DNA from: Diphasiastrum complanatum
Lineage: Eukaryota; Streptophyta; Lycopodiopsida; Lycopodiales; Lycopodiaceae
Direction of reading: 5' to 3'
Assembly: GCA_029204225.1 (NCBI GenBank)
Contig: CM055095.1
Coordinates: 51,096,841-51,160,840 of the forward strand
DNA length: 64,000 bases
Position numbers and translations under genes: made by a program. Below, piece by piece: positions 57,478 through 64,000 of this stretch. Positions within the stretch are counted from its first letter, which is position 1; the number at the start of each line of letters is the position of its first letter. The notes under the pieces were generated by a model. That model was not told the origin of the DNA. It did no database searches and saw nothing but the letters and a program-made list of their open reading frames with translations.

Positions 57478-60400
57478 CTCCCTCTTCAACATTGGATGCT
57501 AGTTTCAACATAGTCTTTGAGCACATTCCAAGATTAGATCTATGCATTAAATATAGGTCCTTTCCCAATGGTTTGGTGAAGATATCAGCCACACACTCCT
57601 TTGAAGAGACATGTTGAAGCTCCACCTCTTTGGCAATGACTTGATCCCTCACAAAATGGTGAGCAATCTCAATGTGCTTGCTCCTTGCATGAAAAACAGG
57701 ATTGCTTGCCAAGCTTTGGGCTGAAAGGTTATCACAAAGTATGATTGGAGTCTTCTCTGGTTCCAGCAAGTGAAGATCCAATAACATCCTCTTGATCCAA
57801 AGAATCTCCTTGGTGCATGTTGTTAATGCCTTGTAGTCGGCTTCGGTGGAAGATAGAGAGATAGTTGGTTGCTTCTTTGATAGCCATGAGACCACTCCAT
57901 CTCCAAGATAGATTGCAAAGGCACTTGTTGACTTCCTATCCATTTGATCACCTGCAAAATCTGAATCTGAAAATCCACAAAGGTTAGGTGTAGTACCTCC
58001 ATACAAGATGCCAAAATCTCTAGATCCCGAGATGTATCTAAGTACTCTCTTTCCTAGCTTCCAATGAGCCTCACTAGGATCTTGCATAAATTGACTTAGT
58101 TTACCAACCACAAAGCTTAGATCAGGTCTTGTGATGGTTAACCATATAAGAGATCCTATTAGCTTTCTATAGAGAGTAATGTCCTTGAAGGATCTTTCAT
58201 TACTTCTTGTAGTTAGCTTTACATTTGATTCCATAGGAGTAGAAACAACTTTACAATCTTCCATATGAAACCTTTTTAGAATAGAGTTAACATACTTTTC
58301 TTGACATATGAATGTAGATTTAGAAGTTCTAATAATCTCTATTCCTAAGATATAATGAAGTTTACCAAGATCTTGAATTTCAAACTCTCTTTTGAGTGCC
58401 ATCTTGATTTCATCTATATCTAGATTGTTACCACCACTTAAGATAATGTCATCAACATAGATCAAAAGTAAAGTGATATCATTTTCATTCAATCTAAAGT
58501 AGAGAGAATGATCATACTCACTCATAACAAAGTTTTGAGAAAGTAAGAAGGAATTGAGCTTAGCATACCAACTCCTTGGTGCTCGCTTTAGCCCATACAA
58601 ACTCTTTTGGAGATAGCACACATGATTAGGCTCATCATGTGAAACATAGCCCTCGGGTTGCTCCATGTAAATATCTTCTTCAAGATCACCATTCAAGAAG
58701 GCATTAGTAACATCCATTTGTCACATATCCCAATCATAAAGAGTTGCAAGAGAGATTAGGATTCGAATAGTTACCATCTTTGCCACGGGTGCAAAGGTCT
58801 CATCATAGTCAATACCATATTCTTGAGCATACCCCTTTGCCACCAACCTTGCCTTGTACTTGTTGATTGATCCATCTTGATTTGTCTTGATCTTGAAGAT
58901 CCACTTACAACCAATTGCCTTCTTGTCCTTTGGAAGCTTTACCAACCTCCATGTGTTGCTTTTGATGAGTGCTTGATGCTCATGATCCATGGCTTGGATC
59001 CATTCCTTCTTTTGAATTGCTTCACCTACACAAGTTGGTTCATCAAAAGAGGTAAGAAAAGCAAAGTTAGAGTTGTCCACCACTTGCTTTCCTTTTTAAT
59101 CATAGGTTAGCCTTGATGGCTTAGCCCTTTGCCTTTGAGTCTTCCTTGAAGTTTGCTTTGGAGTGGCATCTCCATCTTCATCCAAGACATCTTGCACATC
59201 ATGATGATTAGTAGGCACATCAACATCAACATCAACAACATTGGAAACATTCTCTTCATGAAAGATGACATCCCTACTTATGACAACTTTCTTTGTAGAA
59301 GGAATGTACACTTTGTAAGCCTTGCTTACTTCACTATAGCCAACAAACACACCCTTCTTTGATGAAGGATCTTCTTTAGTTCTATCATCAAGTGTGATAT
59401 TGACAAAACATGTACATCCAAAGATCCTACAATGCTTGACACTCGGCCTTCTACCATAAAGAACCTCATGAGGAGTTTTACCATCCAAGGAAGCACTTGT
59501 CCATCTATTACATAGATAGTTAGCACATGCTAAAGCTTCCCCCCAAAAAGACTTAGCAAGATTAGCATGTAGTCTCATTGCCTTGGCACATTCACAAAGG
59601 GTTCTATTCTTCCTCTCGGCCACTCCATTCTGTTGTGGAGTCCTAGGACTAGACATCTCCCTCTTAATCCCATGTGCTATACAAAAGTCTTTGAACCTAT
59701 TTGAGGTGTATTCCCCTCCATTATCAGATCTTAAGCATTTGATCTTTGTATTGAATTGGTTTTCCATTTCATTCTTGAACTTGACAAATGCAGCAAACAC
59801 TTCATCCTTACTTTTAAGAAGATAGATCCAAGTATACCTACTAAAGTCATCAATGAAAGTTGCATACATCTTTGCCCCACCATTGCTAGTTGTACTAGAA
59901 GAATGAATATCAGAATGCACAAGTTGAAAAGCTTCTTTAGATCTAGAAGTAGATCTAGAATAAGCAAGTCTATGAGATTTGGACAAGGCACAATGTTCAC
60001 AAACACTATTGTTTGCAACAAGACTTTTAGGGAGACCAAGAACAAGCTCTTTCTTTGCCATTACCTCCAAAGATTTGAAGTTGGGATGGCCCAACCTCTT
60101 GTGCCAAACTTCTTGGTTTGTCAATTGCTCCCTAGCCATACATCCTTCATGATTAGAGATCACACATGCATCAAGCTTGAAAAGTTTACCATGCCTCCTA
60201 CCTTGAGCAATCAAGGATCCACATTTACTTATCAAACATGCATCTCCAATGAACTCCACATCAAGTCCTTTGTCAATCATTTGACTTACACTAAGCAAAT
60301 TCTTAGTGATTGAAGGAATGTACAAAACATTTTCAAGATTTGCTTTCCTATTTGTTGAAAGGGAAATAGGAATAGTGCCTATGCCTTTGATGTCACATTG

Positions 60401-61426
60401 ACCATCATTTGCAGTGTAGATGATGTTACCTTCTCCCTCATAAGACAATAAAGATGTAAAGTATTCCTTATGTCTTGTCATGTGAGATGAGGCTCCACTA
60501 TCAATCCACCAAGGATCATTATCATCTATGTTGGCTAACAAACTTGAAGTCATAACAAGTGATTCACATGTGTTATGTTCTTCCTCATCTATTGTAAGAT
60601 TTCCTTGCCTCTCTCCTTGCTCTCTTTTCTTCTTATAACATTCATTTGCAAAATGACCTTTTATCCCACAATAAAAGCACTTGAACTTTGACTTATTGTT
60701 CTTAGTAGAAGAGGAAGAGGAAGAGTGATCATCATGATCAAAGTTACCACCTTTGGACCATTTCCCTTTGCCTTTACCTTTGCCCTTGAATTTGCCTTTT
60801 GTGAAGAAAGCCTCTTCACCTCCACCTTGCAAGGATGCACCATCAAGCTTTGATTGCAACCTATGTTCTTCAGCCAATAAGATTTCTTGCAAGTCAACCA
60901 CACTTGGCAAGACTCTTTGAATGGCAAAACTTTGCACAAGGTTAGCATGTTCATTTAGCAAACCATTCAACATAACTTGGACTATTTCACCATCTTTTAT
61001 GTTCTCATCAATGCATGCTAAATCATCACTTAGGGACTTAACTCTCAAGATAAATGCATGAGCACTTTCACCCTCTCTTTGCCTACTAGAAAATATTTGT
61101 CTCCTTAGGGTCAATACCCTAGATGTGGACTTTGATTCAAAGAGCTTCTTTAAGGCATTCCATGCCTCACTTGCACTTTGACACTTTCCAACTTCCTTGA
61201 GAAGTTCATTTGTAACATTCATTTTAATGATATGAAGAGCCCTTTTGGCCTTCTTATCAAACCTTTGTTGCTCTTGAAGTGTGAGAGGTCTCTCTTCAAT
61301 TTCTGCAACTATGTCCATGAGTTCATTCAACTCAAGTAAGGACTCCATCCTCACTTTCCAAGTAGAGTAGTTTGATGAACTCAACCTTTCACTAGACTCT
61401 AGCATGATCCCACCATTGGAAGCCAT
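57473..61426 (-). pseudogene. Copia-E gag-pol polyprotein (two in-frame stops)
   Basis: In order: gag (LSSSNYSTWKVRMESLLELN, LEEHRLQSKLDG-like end), Lys/Gly-rich stretch, knuckle CFYCGIKGHFANEC, protease WWIDSGASSHMT, zinc-binding HKRLGHPNF...CEHCALSK, and integrase FIDDFSRYTW, LRSDNGGEY, TPQQNGVAERKNRTL (DDE complete). RT carries [33 protein letters not shown] and the catalytic LLIYVDDIIL. RNase H carries DFAGDQMDRKSTSAF, LSSTEADYKALT, HIEIAHHFVRDQ and ADIFTKPLGKDL. TAA at 59098-59096 lies in the variable linker before RT, and TGA at 58723-58721 lies in RT just before QMDV. Both can be explained by single C-to-T changes (CAA, CGA). No frameshift exists in about 4 kb. Confidence 0.93.
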
Positions 61427-62598
61427 GATTCTAATGTTTCTTCAACTTTTAGGTTCTGTCCTAAAGCACTTAGCACTCACTTTTCTCTCAACAAATGATA
61501 GATAAAGAGATCTATGAAGATTTAGGACCCTAAAACACTTCTATCTTGAACCTAGATGGTTTCCAAGCATAGAAAGGAAGATTGAAACACATGCAACACT
61601 TTGCACACACTAAGAATGGATTACAAAATCAAACCAACCTGAACACACTCTTGCTTAAGCTCTCAAACTTTCCAGCAAGTGACCAAATCAAGTTATGGTG
61701 TGAAGAGTTACTTGCATTCTTAGAAAATACCCAAAACTAGGATGCCAAGATTACCTAGTAATGAACAAACTTGATCAACATATGATCAACACACTAAGAT
61801 ATTGATTCAACCTGTAAAACCACATGTAAACCACACTTCTAAAAGTTTATAAACTCCAGCAAGTGATAAATACAAGATTTAGAGGTGAATGAATGAGCAC
61901 ACTTAGTGAATCACAAGACTAGCTTCACTATCTTGTCAAATCTTGGTGTTTAGATGTAGATCTAAGATCACTTCACATGAGAATGTTCCTCAACCTGTTA
62001 AGAACCTGAAAACACACTTGCATAATGGTTAACACCTTCCAGCAAATTCTCCAATCAAATTACATAAGGAGAGTTACTTACATGCTCAACAAAGTACACC
62101 AAAATTTATGCCAAAATTGATGACAATCTTTACAATATGCTCTTCACAATGGAGCTTACAATATGTTCACCCAAAAAAGGGGATCTTTCATCCAAATGGG
62201 AGCTTTGCTCAGCCTTTAGGAGAATTACAACTCACTCAAAAGAGCATTTGTCATCCACTTAAGGAGAAGTTTCATCCACTTAAGGAGAGTGTTCATCCAA
62301 GAATGGAGATTGTCAACAATAGGATTGAAAAGAACATTGTTAGTATTGAATATGCACAAGCCTCACAATCACAAATGATTAGGTGTTATGATCTGATCCA
62401 AAATAGTTTCTTTTCAGCCTCTGATCTTCAATAGACCTGAAATATGCTTTTGATCCACAAGTTCAACTCACAAAACAAAGGTTAGTAAGATTTGATCAAC
62501 AAAGCAATGCAAAATCATGCTAGAACTTGATCAAACATCCAAATATCACCAAAAATGGAATACTTACTGTAAATAGAAGCCAACCAGCTCTGATACCA
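61427..62598 (-). other. Copia-E leader (5' UTR) with diverged tandem units of about 184 bp
   Basis: TCAACCTG...(A/T)CTTTCCAGCAA recurs with CCAGC at 61672, 61856 and 62039, a period of 183-184. On the plus strand at 62165-62300, CATCCACTTAAGGAG-like phrases occur four times. An antisense open frame at 62108-62434 arises from these and is probably not a gene. Confidence 0.6.
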
Positions 62599-63253
62599 TG
62601 TGAAAAATACAGATCCTAAGTGGATCTAAACTCCAAGATCATTGGCTTGAATGCTTGCACTCCAAACTACATAAGCTAGGAATTGGCAACACATTCTATG
62701 CTACCTAGAATGCAAAGAACTTGATCAAAAAGCATTTATCACAAATGGAAACTTCCATAAACATCAAGTGCGGCCCAAAATAGCATTATACAGTCCATAA
62801 TACATCAGCCTATCACTTTTGGAAAGCACCTAAGATCATACACAATAGCTTGAAGACAATACACACAACAATGCTCTCAATGGAGGAAGAAACAATGACA
62901 ATGATCTATTGATCTCAATGAAGCATACAAAAGGTTTCTCCAACCTGTTCTCCACGACTTCCCTACTATTTATGGATGAGGAAGATGACTCTCTCTCCTC
63001 TCTCTAGAAGGTACTTGACCCTAGATATTCCCTATATAGGAAAAATAGCTAAAAATGGCTTATATGACCAAAATACATCAAAATGGTCTCATTTTGAAGG
63101 GTATGAAGTTTGACACTTCATCATACTGAAAAAATACAGTAAATAAAAACATTGTGGCCTGGTTCACACGTGTGAAACTCCAGAACCAAAACTATTTACA
63201 ATTTTAGCCAATTTAGGCCTCAAACTAGCTAGGAAATGTTGACAATTTTCACA
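62599..63253 (-). repeat. 5' LTR of Copia-E (655 bp)
   Basis: It reads as identical to 56823-57477. The primer site is immediately inside. Confidence 0.95.
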
Positions 63254-63528
63254 TTAAGTATTGTGGCAGTGCTCAACCAAGATCAAATATTGGTTTACGC
63301 GTGGATTACGCGTGGATGGAATGGATATTAAGTAGATCGGAGTTATTGGTTGTAGGTCCTCATTTCATACTCAATAGACATCTCCTTTTCCTCTAATCAT
63401 AGGATCGGATTGAAAAAAAATATCAAAGTGTTCAGGATTAACAACTTATGCAAAGAAAATGGGATGAGAAGACATCTTACCACTACCTACACACCATAAT
63501 AATACGGAGTTACAGAAAGGATGAATCG

Positions 63529-64000
63529 CACACTTAAGGAATGTGTGAGAAGTATTTTATTTGAAGATTCTGCTTGTCCATTACCCCTTGGATAATACGG
63601 AGTACTAAACCGATGAATAACAAAAAATTATTCCAATAGACACTTGATTGTTTCATTGACAAAATGTGTTCCCCTATCACTGACAATCTCAACAGGACAA
63701 CCAAATCGAACAATGATATTTTTATACGAAAATTTTGTAGTAGATTTCGTGTCTGCTACACGAATTGCTCATGCTTCAACCCACTTGGTCATATAATCCG
63801 TCGCTACGATAATGTATCTAGCTTGAGTTCCTCTTGCCGCAAGATGAATAGGACCAATATAATCAAGTCCTCATTTTTTCAAATGGTACTTGTGCTAAGA
63901 CTGGATGTAACGGCTCATAATGTTGTTTCATAGGGCGACGTGCTCGTTGACATACATCACATGACTGAATGTACTTCTCATTATCTTTATGAAGCGTAGG
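63529..64000 (-). pseudogene. Ty3/gypsy integrase fragment, cut by the window end
   Basis: The minus strand reads SCDVCQRARRPMK (second half of the HHCC zinc site), LDYIGPIHLAARGTQARYII, ATDYMTKWVEA with the first Asp, and FGCPVEIVSDRGTHFVNETI with the second. YYPRGNGQAESSNKILL follows with the catalytic Glu. Stops after WVEA and LLE and at least one frameshift show decay. The TACTCCGTATTAT phrase occurs twice near 63500-63605. Copia-E is inserted 270 bases away, possibly in the same old element. Confidence 0.75.

Larger units (their letters stand above)
56823..63253 (-). mobile_element. Copia-E: complete, very young Ty1/copia element
   Basis: The two 655-bp LTRs (56823-57477, 62599-63253) read as identical, and the target duplication TTAAG is perfect (56818-56822, 63254-63258). 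The primer site TGGTATCAGAGC is perfect next to the 5' LTR (62587-62598), and the purine tract GAAGAGGGAG touches the 3' LTR. One gag-pol frame of 1318 codons spans 61426-57473, with two in-frame stops. A 1.17-kb leader precedes gag. It has inserted recently on an evolutionary scale. Confidence 0.95.

Noticed and set aside
62108-62434. 108-codon plus-strand gene in the Copia-E leader
   Set aside because: It is antisense to the leader, built of its short repeats, and has no domain.

Overview
The window reads as nuclear DNA of a land plant with a large, repeat-rich genome. Evidence: split host genes with GT..AG introns up to about 5 kb, a plant-type U-box gene (PUB62/63 type), a plant glycine-rich RNA-binding protein exon, several Ty1/copia and Ty3/gypsy retrotransposons with plant-style initiator-tRNA primer sites, and many long (GA)n/(CT)n microsatellites. 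A fern or other seed-free plant is my guess, with low confidence. No CRISPR, rRNA or tRNA gene was seen.

Layout. 1-1.9 kb: 3' end of a chromodomain gypsy element and the start of its LTR. 3.0-5.0 kb: a 5'-truncated non-LTR retrotransposon (LINE-1 copy, minus strand) sitting between (GA)n tracts. 5.07-11.75 kb: a small unidentified host gene whose second exon is split by a complete copia element (Copia-A, 5411-11205, TSD TGGCC). 12.1-12.6 kb: a small element built of AACCGT/ACGGTT motifs. 13.7-15.1 kb: a second copy of the same LINE family, again bounded by (GA)n. 15.3-16.0 kb: CpG-rich GTCCG-motif elements. 16.6-18.1 kb: a broken glycine-rich RNA-binding protein gene and a perfect hairpin. 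18.3-24.5 kb: tandem duplications, microsatellites, a 30-base G run and decayed retroelement pieces. 25.1-29.6 kb: Copia-B (minus, one LTR, integrase core lost), abutting an older copia fragment (Copia-C, plus). 31.0-31.5 kb: GGTCGAG-motif array and a (CT)76 tract. 32.1-35.3 kb: a gypsy-type element with gag but no visible pol.

36.1-51.5 kb is the host-gene interval. Exon-like pieces of an unidentified gene (36.1-37.9 kb) lie downstream of a PUB62/63-like U-box gene. I could assemble the latter from seven exons (490 codons plus stop, every junction in phase), with two introns of about 5 kb. 51.5-56.4 kb is Copia-D, inserted about 430 bp upstream of the U-box gene start; its gag-protease-integrase block is inverted relative to its LTRs and RT. 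56.8-63.25 kb is Copia-E, the youngest element: 655-bp LTRs that read as identical, a perfect TTAAG TSD, and one gag-pol frame broken by only two stop codons. The window ends in a gypsy integrase fragment.

The most unusual signal is the LINE family at 3.2-4.9 and 13.8-15.1 kb. Both copies are bounded on both sides by GA/CT microsatellite, both end in a short 3' hairpin whose stem differs in sequence but keeps pairing, and all seven in-frame stops I found in the two copies are TAG. This fits a microsatellite-targeting plant LINE, but it rests on two copies and needs a genome-wide survey.
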